From Kineothrix sp. MSJ-39 (GTDB taxonomy: Bacteria > Bacillota > Clostridia > Lachnospirales > Lachnospiraceae), in NCBI RefSeq assembly GCF_018917935.1, contig NZ_JAHLPN010000007.1, forward strand, positions 62,001 through 126,000: a stretch of DNA of 64,000 bases. The letters are read 5' to 3'. Each line of letters begins with the position of its first letter. Positions within the stretch are counted from its first letter, which is position 1. This document shows positions 1 to 7,217 of this stretch, one piece after another. Made by a program: the position numbers and the translations under genes. The notes beneath the pieces are model-generated. The model saw nothing but the letters and a program-made list of their open reading frames with translations. It searched no databases and was not told the origin of the DNA.

Positions 1-82
1 TGATGAGAAATAAGAAATATCATTATTATCATGGAAGTAATGAACAGAGAGTAATCGAGAAAATGCGGTTGCTCTTTTTTTA

Positions 83-110
83 TTGTGAAGGGGGTTACAT
101 GTGCTATAAT
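83..110 (+). promoter_or_regulatory. Putative promoter of the first GNAT gene
   Basis: A TTGTGA box (83-88) and a perfect TATAAT (105-110, preceded by TG) are spaced 16 bases apart, about 85 bases upstream of the GNAT start. Bases 1-82 hold no gene I can recognise. Confidence 0.5.
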
Positions 111-196
111 AAAACAAATTAACAAATCGTTGTTTGTGGAGGTGTTTGGATGTGTGGAATAGCAACTGATTTATAAAAAATAAATCGGAGGTTTAT

Positions 197-670
197 ATGG
201 ATTATTCAATAAGAGAATTAAGACAAAACGAGTCCAAGGTGCTAAATACTTTTTTATACGAAGCAATTTTTATTCCAGAAGGGGTTCCTATACCACCAAA
301 AGAGATTATAAATCAACCAGAATTACAGGTGTATGTTAAAGATTTTGGTAAGAATAAAGGAGACTTGTGTTTGGTTGCTGAAGCCAATAATGAAATTGTT
401 GGTGCAGTATGGTGTCGTATTATGAATGATTATGGACATATTGATGCTGAAACACCATCATTTGCAATTTCACTTTTAAAACAGTATAGAAACTATGGTA
501 TTGGAACTAATCTAATGGAGCAGATGCTAAAAAAACTGAAAATGCAAGGATATAAGCAAGTGTCATTATCTGTTCAGAAGATGAATTATGCAGTTCATAT
601 GTATCTAAAAGTAGGATTTGAAATTGTCGATGAGAATGACGAAGAGTATATAATGATTTGCAAATTGTAG
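197..670 (+). CDS. GNAT family N-acetyltransferase
   Basis: A 157-residue cytoplasmic protein of about the size of a single GNAT domain, expected to move an acetyl group from acetyl-CoA to an unknown amine. The acetyl-CoA binding signature is visible as Q-Y-R-N-Y-G-I-G-T-N-L at about residues 95-105, followed by the conserved C-terminal stretch V-Q-K-M-N-Y-A-V-H-M-Y-L-K-V-G-F. The start is chosen because GGAGG lies 5-6 bases upstream. It stands alone behind its own promoter and is followed by a DUF3781 gene on the same strand. The substrate cannot be told from sequence. Confidence 0.85.
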   Translation: MDYSIRELRQNESKVLNTFLYEAIFIPEGVPIPPKEIINQPELQVYVKDFGKNKGDLCLVAEANNEIVGAVWCRIMNDYGHIDAETPSFAISLLKQYRNYGIGTNLMEQMLKKLKMQGYKQVSLSVQKMNYAVHMYLKVGFEIVDENDEEYIMICKL

Positions 671-724
671 GAATCTGTAATTTGAGTTTATGGTTTACAA
701 ATCGGAAGTTGAGGAAAAGAAAGA

Positions 725-973
725 ATGGAAGATAAAAAGATATTGCTTGATAATATTGATAAAATTCATACAACCGAAATGGGAATTGATAGAATTAAAA
801 GAAACCTAAAAATAGATACAGCAGATGTTGTTGAGTATTGCAAAAATAAGGTATTAGATAAAAATTGCAATATATACAAACAGGGTAAAAATTGGTATTG
901 CGAGGTTGAAAATATCAAAATTACTATCAATTCATATAGCTATACAATCATTACAGCACATATTGTTAAGTAA
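725..973 (+). CDS. DUF3781 family small protein
   Basis: An 82-residue protein that I recognise as DUF3781-like from its pattern: an N-terminal helix with T-T-E-M-G-I-D-R-I-K-R-N-L, then V-V-E-Y-C-K, and a C-terminal strand pair ending in I-N-S-Y-S-Y-T-I-I-T-A-H. The family has no established function. It has no signal peptide or membrane segment, so it is probably cytoplasmic. A GAGGAAAAG stretch upstream is a modest ribosome site. It lies 54 bases after the GNAT gene and may share its transcript. Confidence 0.7.
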   Translation: MEDKKILLDNIDKIHTTEMGIDRIKRNLKIDTADVVEYCKNKVLDKNCNIYKQGKNWYCEVENIKITINSYSYTIITAHIVK

Positions 974-1243
974 TTTCAAGTTTATAGGGATGATGTAATT
1001 ATTTTTGCATGGTTTTCAGAATTCAGCATGGTACAGAGAGGGCGGAAGAGTGGTTGCGGGACGTCTCCCTGTCACGTAGCAGAGAGTATGCCCGATATAT
1101 TGATGGCAAGCCATTGGTGCCTGACACCATAAATCCACTCGCTTGAAAATGGAATAAGTCATTCACTAAGACTTTATTTCTGATGATAGCTACTTTAGCA
1201 GGTCACGGAAAAAGGAAATATAAATTCAAAATAACTCAAAAAT
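974..1243. other. Gene-poor stretch with a repeat and no convincing gene
   Basis: About 270 bases with no recognisable gene. A 45-codon frame (1009-1146, +) could be read but shows no ribosome site or family, and its 3' end is formed by the GGTGCCTGACACC repeat. The 13-mer TAGGGATGATGTA near 985 also occurs just upstream of both hsdS genes, which may be chance. Confidence 0.5.
1111..1133. repeat. Palindromic GGTGCCTGACACC element, copy 1
   Basis: A 23-base sequence with the imperfect palindrome GGTG-CCTGA-CACC at its centre (1116-1128). It is repeated without mismatch and in the same orientation at 4754-4776. Elements of this form recur in many bacterial genomes as REP-like sequences (general knowledge). 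The two copies bracket about 3.6 kb of mostly broken genes. Confidence 0.75.
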
Positions 1244-1291
1244 TTGAATTTTAACATTGACTAAGTTAAAATAAAACAAATTAAGTTAAAA
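1244..1291 (+). promoter_or_regulatory. Promoter and direct-repeat operator of the AbiE-like locus
   Basis: TTGAAT (1244-1249) and TAAAAT (1267-1272) are 17 bases apart. The 10-mer TAAGTTAAAA occurs twice, at 1262-1271 and 1282-1291, exactly 20 bases (two helical turns) apart, over the -10 box and just downstream. This suits autorepression by the winged-helix protein encoded next; that link is inference. Confidence 0.5.
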
Positions 1292-1305
1292 GGAGAATAA
1301 GAAAT

Positions 1306-2238
1306 ATGCTTACAAGCGTATTCGGGGTTTCTATAAAAAATGAAGCATGGAATCATCAGGATTCTTTGCCTGTTTATATTGCAGGGAGTTATGATTTTCA
1401 TACAGCATATATTGGAAACAGACGCTGTATAATGCTTGCTCCAACAGAAGAACTTGCCACACTTCCGGCATTGAAAAAACAAATTGTAAAAATACAGCAG
1501 ATTGATAATGTGCCAGTCGTATTTGAACTTACAACGGTATCAAATTATCGAAGAAAAAGCCTTATAGAAAATAATATACCGTTTATTACTGATAAACAGG
1601 TCTTTCTTCCTTTCATTGGGACAATGCTTTCTGATGAAAAAGAACCCCAAAAGCTGACGGGTAAGTTTGTTTACTCCACGCAGCAGTTGTTTTTATTTTA
1701 TCTGTACAGTAAGAAAAAACGATTGTATGCTTCAGAAGCCGGAAAAGTGCTTCCGTTTACAGCAATGACCTTGACCAGAGCAGTGAAGCAGTTGGAAACG
1801 ACAGATTTGTTTCTTGTAGCAAAAGACGGTGTCAATAAGTTTATTGCGTCAAAATATAAGCGAGATGAATTATTTGAAAAAGCAAAAGTATATTTGACGA
1901 CTCCTGTTCGAAAAACAGGATATATAGATAAGACGCAAGTTACAGAAAATATGGTCTTTGCAGGGGAAACGGCACTTTCTGAAAAAACAATGCTAAATCC
2001 AAGCCGAGTTGTTACCTATGCAATTAGTGAGAAAGATTATGATAAAGCCTTGCTGACTGATGAATTGATAGACCCGGATAAACAGGTCAGACTTGAATTA
2101 TGGGCATACAACCCAAAACAATTTTCAGAGGATAATAGTGCTGATGATATTTCACTTGTTTTATCTTTTACAGATACAAATGATGAAAGAATTGAAGAAG
2201 CAGTAGATGAATTGCAGGAAAGAAGGTTGCATGAGTAA
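1306..2238 (+). CDS. AbiEi-like antitoxin / winged-helix regulator
   Basis: A 310-residue protein followed with a TAATG overlap by the remains of an AbiEii-type nucleotidyltransferase. That layout (regulator-antitoxin first, nucleotidyltransferase toxin second) is typical of type IV AbiE systems, in which the first protein also represses the operon. A region around residues 120-185 (Y-S-T-Q-Q-L-F-L-F-Y-L, then F-T-A-M-T-L-T-R-A-V-K-Q-L) looks like a winged helix-turn-helix. AAGGAG lies 10 bases before the start. No signal peptide or membrane segment is seen. The family call rests mostly on context; because the partner is broken, this is now an orphan regulator. Confidence 0.6.
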   Translation: MLTSVFGVSIKNEAWNHQDSLPVYIAGSYDFHTAYIGNRRCIMLAPTEELATLPALKKQIVKIQQIDNVPVVFELTTVSNYRRKSLIENNIPFITDKQVFLPFIGTMLSDEKEPQKLTGKFVYSTQQLFLFYLYSKKKRLYASEAGKVLPFTAMTLTRAVKQLETTDLFLVAKDGVNKFIASKYKRDELFEKAKVYLTTPVRKTGYIDKTQVTENMVFAGETALSEKTMLNPSRVVTYAISEKDYDKALLTDELIDPDKQVRLELWAYNPKQFSEDNSADDISLVLSFTDTNDERIEEAVDELQERRLHE

Positions 2239-2832
2239 TGGTCAGTGGATTTACAAAATTTAAGGAAAGATTTCAAGGTTTTGAATAAAAGCACTGGAAA
2301 TGCACAGTTTTATCGTTTCACATCTCCGAAAAGTAAAGAATATCCATATATGATAGAAATATTTTCCAGAAATCCGGATTTTATTATATTGGAAGATGAT
2401 GCAGTTCTCACTCCACTTCCGATAGATGATGAAATATCCAGTTTGTCGGCAATCCTTTTAAATGAAGCATATTATGAATTGTTAAAAACCGGACAAATGA
2501 TGGTTGATGGCATTCCGGTATTAAGTCTGACTTGCCTGATTCCATTTAAGGCGAAAGCATGGCTGGATTTAAAGGAACGCAAGTTGAATGGAGAGCAGGT
2601 CGATAGCAAAAACATAAAGAAACATAAAAACGATGTGTTCCGATTAGCACAGTTAATCACAGCCAATACAAGGCAAGTTCTCAGTCCGGAAATAGCAGAG
2701 GATATGAAAAAGTTCTTATCTGAAATAGCTGATGAAACAGTGGATTTAAAGTCCTTGGGTATAAGGGGAACAGATAAGAAGAAAATGACAGAAATGCTAT
2801 ACCAGTGTTATGGGTTGAAGGATAATACATAG
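2238..2832 (+). pseudogene. AbiEii-type nucleotidyltransferase, internal deletion and frameshift
   Basis: Starting at the TAATG overlap, a 16-codon frame reads M-V-S-G-F-T-K-F-K-E-R-F-Q-G-F-E and stops at 2286. The C-terminal part then continues in another frame (open from 2245) as L-N-K-S-T-G-N-A-Q-F-Y-R-F and on for some 180 residues. In the family I recall, this N-terminus is followed by a G-G-T-A loop and a D-I-D-L/M catalytic strand before the K-S-T-G-N-A-Q-F stretch. Here that section, roughly 60 codons, is missing and the two ends are joined out of frame. The nucleotidyl transfer centre is therefore gone and the toxin should be inactive. The GTG-started 195-residue frame is a leftover, not an intact gene. 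Confidence 0.75.
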
Positions 2833-2886
2833 TAAAAATTTTCTTAAAGATTTTGGACTCAGTGAACCCAAAATCTATGTGAGATT

Positions 2887-3182
2887 GTGAAGATGCTGAG
2901 TCTTGAGAAAAGGGAAAAACATCTGCCAGGACAAATGTCAGGAGGTCAGCAGCAAAGAGTATCCATAGGAAGGGCACTTATAAACGAGCCGGCATTTATT
3001 CTTGCAGATGAGCCGACCGGAAATCTTGATAGTAAGACAAGCAGAGAGATCCTGGATATTTTGAAGTTCACCAATCAGAAATATAAGCAGACGATTCTTC
3101 TTGTCACACATGACGAAAAATAGCACTGCAAGCGAACCGAATCATCACGATCGGAGGTGGAAAAATCATAAAAGAAATATAA
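2887..3182 (+). pseudogene. ABC transporter ATPase, 3' fragment with frameshift
   Basis: The reading frame carries the signature M-S-G-G-Q-Q-Q-R, Walker B A-F-I-L-A-D-E-P-T-G, the D-loop G-N-L-D-S-K and the H-loop V-T-H-D of a MacB/LolD-type exporter ATPase. The whole N-terminal half with Walker A is absent. After D-E-K a TAG interrupts at 3121. Adding one A to the preceding poly-A run would restore I-A-L-Q-A-N-R-I-I-T-I-G-G-G-K-I-I-K-E-I and a stop at 3180, which is the expected end of such an ATPase. It is broken at both ends, and no permease gene remains beside it. Confidence 0.85.
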
Positions 3183-3262
3183 ATTTTAACGGCTATAGTA
3201 TTTCTGATTAAAAAGGGACGAAAACAGAGAGGTTGGGATTAACACCATAGGAGTAGGATAAT

Positions 3263-3598
3263 ATGATGGAAAACAGAAGTCGAAGAGGAATACTTATAAT
3301 TGTTTCAGTTGCAATAGCTGTACTACTTATAATAATCAGTGGTAGATACTTATTTTTGCATAATAAAAGTTATAAAAATCAGGCAATAGAACGCGGAGAT
3401 GCAATATATTTAAATGAAATAAAGTATTCTCCGATACCGTCATCTGATTTGAATGAATATACTATTTCTAATGTTCTGATTTGTAAAACTGATACAGGAA
3501 TAAAATTATATGAAATAAACGAATATCCTGATTATAAATATATTGCTGGATATCATGCATGGGGCGGCGAAATTTATAAAAAAGACGAAACAGACTGA
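3263..3598 (+). CDS. Membrane-anchored hypothetical protein
   Basis: I do not recognise the family. The 111-residue protein has a basic N-terminus (N-R-S-R-R-G) followed by one strongly hydrophobic segment (about residues 10-31, I-L-I-I-V-S-V-A-I-A-V-L-L-I-I-I) and then a polar domain, so it is probably an anchored protein with its bulk outside the membrane. GGAG lies 9 bases before the start. It sits between two frameshifted genes in a decaying region, but its own frame is intact. Confidence 0.6.
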   Translation: MMENRSRRGILIIVSVAIAVLLIIISGRYLFLHNKSYKNQAIERGDAIYLNEIKYSPIPSSDLNEYTISNVLICKTDTGIKLYEINEYPDYKYIAGYHAWGGEIYKKDETD

Positions 3599-3618
3599 CA
3601 AAGAAGGGGAAGTGTTTT

Positions 3619-3875
3619 ATGGGAGAATTATCAAAATTACCGAATATAGGAAAAAAGTTGAAGAACAGCTTATTCAGGTTGGCATAAATTCTGTTGATGA
3701 GTTAAAGAAAGTGGGTGCTAAAGCAGCTTGGTTAAAAATACAAGAAATTGATGAGTCGGCTTGTATCAATCGTTTAATGGCACTGGAGGGTGCTATTGAA
3801 GGTGTAAAGAAAACAATGTTGTCAGATGAAGTGAAAGCTGATTTGAAAGAGTTTTATCAGTGGAACAAAAAGTAA
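3619..3875 (+). pseudogene. TfoX C-terminal domain protein, one-base frameshift
   Basis: From ATG 3619 the frame reads M-G-E-L-S-K-L-P-N-I-G-K-K, the usual start of a stand-alone TfoX C-terminal domain protein, but then leaves frame and stops after 22 codons. The rest of the domain (V-E-E-Q-L-I-Q-V-G-I-N-S-V-D-E-L-K-K-V-G-A through D-L-K-E-F-Y-Q-W-N-K-K) continues in another frame to 3875. One extra A in the six-A run near 3651 would restore an uninterrupted protein of about 85 residues with the normal helix-hairpin-helix fold. The break is either a real mutation, a slippage-prone switch, or a sequencing or assembly error in the poly-A run. Confidence 0.8.
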
Positions 3876-3904
3876 ATAGATTGGAATTTTGAGGTAAATA
3901 TTCT

Positions 3905-4705
3905 ATGTTTTATAATGCAAAAGAAAAACTGTTAGAAATACAGGACATACAGATGAATTATATTACTTTTGGAAAAGGTGAGAAGTCTTTGATTTTGATT
4001 CAAGGTCTTAGTACCCGTAGCATAAAAGGTGTAGCATTTTCAGTGGCTTATATGTATCGAATGTTTGCAAGAGATTATAAAGTTTATCTGTTTGATCGCA
4101 GGGAAAATATTAGTGATGGCATAACAGTAAGAGACTTAGCAGCAGATATAGCAATGGCGATGGATACATTAAAGATTACAAATGCTGATATCTTTGGTGT
4201 ATCACAAGGCGGTATGATTGCTCAATATCTTGCAATAGACAGACCAGATTTAGTAAATCAGTTAGTTCTCGCAGTAACACTTTCGAAAAATAATGAAACC
4301 GTCGAAAGGACAGTCAATGATTGGATTCATATTACGGAACAGAATAATATGAAAAGGCTGATTACAGATATGGCTGAAAAGATGTATTCTGACATTTATG
4401 TGAAACGATACAAACCGTTTATGTCTTTATTAGCAGTTTTGCAGAAACCAAAGAATGTATCAAGATTTATCACCTTGGCAAAAGCTTGCCTTAGTTGTGA
4501 AGCATATGACGAATTAGATAAAATACAATGTCCGGTGTTTGTAATTGGAGGTATGCAGGATAAAGTGGTAAGTGGAGAGGCTTCTTTGGAAATTGCAAAA
4601 AAACTTGGTTGTGAAATCTTTATGTATGATGATTTAGGACATGCTGCTTACGAAGAAGCTAAGGATTTCAATCAAAGAGTTTATAATTTTTTTCAGCATA
4701 AGTGA
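3905..4705 (+). CDS. Alpha/beta hydrolase
   Basis: A 266-residue cytoplasmic alpha/beta hydrolase of usual length. The oxyanion-side region reads L-I-L-I-Q-G-L-S-T-R, the nucleophile elbow is G-V-S-Q-G-G-M (Ser near residue 100), the acid follows the strand V-F-V-I-G-G-M-Q-D, and the catalytic His is in D-L-G-H-A-A-Y near the C-terminus. The triad is therefore complete. The substrate is unknown. GAGG lies about 10 bases upstream. It is the best preserved gene in the decayed 2-5 kb stretch. Confidence 0.85.
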   Translation: MFYNAKEKLLEIQDIQMNYITFGKGEKSLILIQGLSTRSIKGVAFSVAYMYRMFARDYKVYLFDRRENISDGITVRDLAADIAMAMDTLKITNADIFGVSQGGMIAQYLAIDRPDLVNQLVLAVTLSKNNETVERTVNDWIHITEQNNMKRLITDMAEKMYSDIYVKRYKPFMSLLAVLQKPKNVSRFITLAKACLSCEAYDELDKIQCPVFVIGGMQDKVVSGEASLEIAKKLGCEIFMYDDLGHAAYEEAKDFNQRVYNFFQHK

Positions 4706-4735
4706 TTTCTATAAAGCAAAAATTCAAGTTTATTA

Positions 4736-4776
4736 CCATTGGTGCCTGGGCTGCCATTGGTGCCTGACACCATAAA
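4736..4776. repeat. GGTGCCTGACACC element, copy 2 plus a partial copy
   Basis: Bases 4754-4776 are identical to 1111-1133. Directly before it, 4736-4750 repeats the first 12 bases (CCATTGGTGCCT...) and then breaks off, giving a tandem partial copy. The element sits immediately before two gene fragments that do not belong together, which suggests it marks a rearrangement point. Confidence 0.75.
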
Positions 4777-4777
4777 C

Positions 4778-4884
4778 TCAAGCATAGATTCATTAAAAGA
4801 AATATCCAGTTATTTTTCTGTATCAATTGATGATTTGTTATCTGGAGAACAATTGATTTTCATAGCAGAAAAAGAAAACAAATT
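4778..4884 (+). pseudogene. XRE regulator fragment
   Basis: The frame reads S-I-D-S-L-K-E-I-S-S-Y-F-S-V-S-I-D-D-L-L-S-G-E, the standard third part of a Cro/C1-type helix-turn-helix domain and its linker, with F-I-A-E-K-E-N after it. The first two-thirds of the HTH domain and the C-terminal domain are missing, so this is debris. Confidence 0.7.
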
Positions 4885-4890
4885 CTTCAT

Positions 4891-4992
4891 TATTGGGAGT
4901 CTGAGAATACTGCGGAAGTAGATTTCCTGATACAAAAAGACAGTCATGTAATACCGGTGGAATGTAAAGCCGGAAACCATATGAAAAAATGA
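4891..4992 (+). pseudogene. DUF4143 ATPase C-terminal fragment
   Basis: A 33-codon tail reading Y-W-E-S-E-N-T-A-E-V-D-F-L-I-Q-K-D followed by V-I-P-V-E-C-K-A-G-N-H and a stop. The E-V-D-F-L-I and V-I-P-V-E-x-K-A-G pattern is the nuclease-like end of DUF4143-containing AAA proteins of about 400 residues. Only this tail is left, and it is fused to the preceding XRE fragment in a different frame. Confidence 0.7.
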
Positions 4993-5022
4993 TAATATTA
5001 AGAGCTGATTTGGGGAGAAGTT

Positions 5023-5163
5023 ATGAAAAGAATACTTGAAAATCAAATATTTAGAAACCTGTTATCTGCAGTTGTATTCGGAGTGATCTATTCGATATTA
5101 TCTTATGTAGATAAAGGTTATGTGGAAATAGGTACAGTACGACAAAGGAGTGTGATTGTATGA
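5023..5163 (+). CDS. Small membrane protein, 46 residues
   Basis: A short frame starts at ATG 5023 with GGGGAGAAG just upstream and ends in an ATGA overlap with the next gene. The protein has a short charged N-terminus (M-K-R-I-L-E-N) and one hydrophobic segment (N-L-L-S-A-V-V-F-G-V-I-Y-S-I-L-S-Y-V), then a short polar tail. I do not recognise a family. It could be the N-terminal stub of a larger membrane protein. The ribosome site and coupling support translation. Confidence 0.5.
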   Translation: MKRILENQIFRNLLSAVVFGVIYSILSYVDKGYVEIGTVRQRSVIV

Positions 5164-5594
5164 CGAAGAAAAGCAGAATTGCGATATGTGCCATATTCGT
5201 AATTTTAGGTGTGGCAACAGTCTTTGTATTGACCGGAAACAGAGGAAATGTATCAAATGTTAATCGTATTGTTGGTTATTCTGCACTCTATGATGAAACT
5301 TCAATCAATGAAGCATGTGATGTCATAGAGAAAAAATTCGCGAAAGACTTTGAAGGCTGCACACTTACTGAGCTTCGCTATGATGAGGATGTTGAAAACA
5401 GATTTGCGGAAGAAATTGAGAAATATCACAAAGAAAACAACCAGGAGCTTATTGTAGTATTATCAGCTTTTGATACAGACGAAAAAGGTGGAGATGGTGG
5501 GTTCAATCCTAATGATACATATGCCGACTGGCAATGGCATTTAGTGAAGACGGCAGATAAAAAGAGTTGGGAAATAATCAATTGGGGGTATTGA
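5160..5594 (+). CDS. Membrane-anchored or secreted hypothetical protein
   Basis: An unrecognised 144-residue protein. The N-terminus (M-T-K-K-S-R, then I-A-I-C-A-I-F-V-I-L-G-V-A-T-V-F-V-L) is a signal anchor or signal peptide. The rest is a polar domain rich in acidic residues with an F-D-T-D-E-K-G-G-D-G-G-F loop and a tryptophan-rich end (A-D-W-Q-W-H-L-V-K ... W-E-I-I-N-W-G-Y). Its start overlaps the stop of the 46-residue membrane gene by ATGA, so the two are translationally coupled. Confidence 0.65.
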   Translation: MTKKSRIAICAIFVILGVATVFVLTGNRGNVSNVNRIVGYSALYDETSINEACDVIEKKFAKDFEGCTLTELRYDEDVENRFAEEIEKYHKENNQELIVVLSAFDTDEKGGDGGFNPNDTYADWQWHLVKTADKKSWEIINWGY

Positions 5595-5853
5595 TCGGTT
5601 TCAGGTTTGCCGAAATATCCAGACGGACATATATAAATAAAGGATAGACAAAGGGGTAATCTTTGCACTGCGCAAAGTAGTATCAGCCTACAACTTTGTT
5701 ACATATGTGAGTGGAAAAACGGTGTACTAGAGCACTTCTATCCCATGTACCTGCAAAAACTCCTTTGCAATTTTCGTATTACCGTTGTATTATCCGTACA
5801 CAGGGACTATATAGTGGAAAATAGTGTAAAAATAGTGAAATTATTTTCTGGCA

Positions 5854-6717
5854 TTGAATTATCTGGAAGAAAAGGTAAATAAAAAAGAAAAATTTTCCAA
5901 GAAACTTATTTTGGATGTTCAGAAATTGGTGGAAAAGGGTGCTTCTAAGGAAAAAATCGGACTCAGGGGACCTATGCCGCCGGGGGTGTTATTTGCTGTA
6001 TATGATTCTAAGACAGGAAATCCCGATTATATTCCACCGGAATATTGTGATATCCCGGGGCTGCTGGATGAGTTGATAGAGTATGTCAATACCACAGATG
6101 ATCATCCGTTGATTGTAGCAGCAGTTGTGCATTATCAATTAGTGACGATACATCCGTTTGAAGATGGCAATGGCAGGACAGCAAGATTGTTATCCGGTTA
6201 TATTATGGATCTGAATGGGTATGGATTTAATGGAGTCGGATCGTTGGAGGAATATTTTGCATACGATATTGACGAATATTATGAATCTATCCAGATGGGA
6301 CTCCCTGCCTTGTATTATTCCGGGAGGGAGAATCCGCCACATCCCGAGATCTGGATCCATTATTTCCTGCGGATGGTAAAACTATATTCCGGTAAAGTCT
6401 GTGATTTGCAGTTGGCTTCCGAAGAGGAAGATATTGCCGGAAGTCTCTCGTTTTTGAAGGGGAAGGAAAAGGAACTCCTGCAATTTTTAATGAAAAACTA
6501 TCGGGGAGAGTTTACACCAATCGAAGTCAGCAGAGAATTGTCGGTAACAAATAAGACGATTATCAACAGACTGGCGGTTCTGGTAAAAAATGGATTTGTT
6601 ATTCCTATATTGGTCAAAGAGAGAATCCGGTCTTATGAACTCAGTGAATTTACCAGAGATCATGAAACAGAAATTATGAAAATGATTGGTTCTGGAAAAA
6701 GGAGATCAAGTAAATGA
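5854..6717 (+). pseudogene. Fic family protein lacking its N-terminus
   Basis: Fic enzymes use ATP to AMPylate (or otherwise modify) target proteins. The catalytic loop H-P-F-E-D-G-N-G-R-T-A-R is intact near residue 105, the flap region with P-P-E-Y-C-D-I-P is present, and a C-terminal winged helix (F-T-P-I-E-V-S-R-E-L-S-V-T-N-K-T-I-I-N-R-L) follows. There is no ATG or ribosome site at the front; only a TTG at 5854 opens the frame after an in-frame stop at 5836. Relatives are some 80-100 residues longer and carry an S/T-x-x-x-E-G/N inhibitory helix there, which is missing. It is probably a dead gene; if it were translated, the Fic core would lack its own brake. Confidence 0.65.
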
Positions 6718-7166
6718 ATATTACCTATAAAAGACTTACAGAAAAAGAACTGAATACATTTATTGAAATGAGGATCGATCAGCTCAGGGAGGAAGGTGCC
6801 AAAGAAGAAATTGATTTGGCTCCGGCGTTAAAACAATATTATATGCGTCATATGGCGGATGGAACATTTGTATCATGGCTTGCTTTTGACGGAAACAAGA
6901 TCATTGGGACAAGTGGTATGTCATTTGTGGAGAAGCCGCCGTATTTTGGATGCCCGAGTGGAAAGATAGGTCTACTGTCCAGTATGTTCACAAACCCGGA
7001 CTACAGAAGAAAAGGCATTGCAAAGGAATTGTTATCACGTGTTGTAAACGAGGCAAGAGAGTATGGATGTGGCACTATCCAGATCACTGCATCCGATATG
7101 GGTGTTAAATTGTATACAGATTTTGGATTCGTGCACAATGAGAATTTTATGCAATATAAACTTTAG
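6714..7166 (+). CDS. GNAT family N-acetyltransferase
   Basis: A 150-residue acetyl-CoA-dependent acetyltransferase. The cofactor motif is N-P-D-Y-R-R-K-G-I-A-K-E-L-L at about residues 93-106, and the C-terminal strand region reads I-T-A-S-D-M-G-V-K-L-Y-T-D-F-G-F. The start overlaps the stop of the truncated Fic gene (ATGA), so its translation may have depended on that gene. The frame is complete. The substrate is unknown. Confidence 0.85.
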   Translation: MNITYKRLTEKELNTFIEMRIDQLREEGAKEEIDLAPALKQYYMRHMADGTFVSWLAFDGNKIIGTSGMSFVEKPPYFGCPSGKIGLLSSMFTNPDYRRKGIAKELLSRVVNEAREYGCGTIQITASDMGVKLYTDFGFVHNENFMQYKL

Positions 7167-7217
7167 CAGTTGTTCAAAAAGTATATGAGAATGTGTAAGA
7201 ATGGAAGAAGGAACGGT

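Noticed and set aside
985-997. TAGGGATGATGTA, also present before both hsdS genes
   Set aside because: Only 13 bases match, and the GATTTGT core before it is not conserved (TTTATAGGG), so I do not count it as a recombinase site.
1009-1146. A 45-codon plus-strand frame between the DUF3781 and AbiE-like genes
   Set aside because: It has no ribosome site and no recognisable family, and its 3' end is made by the repeat element.
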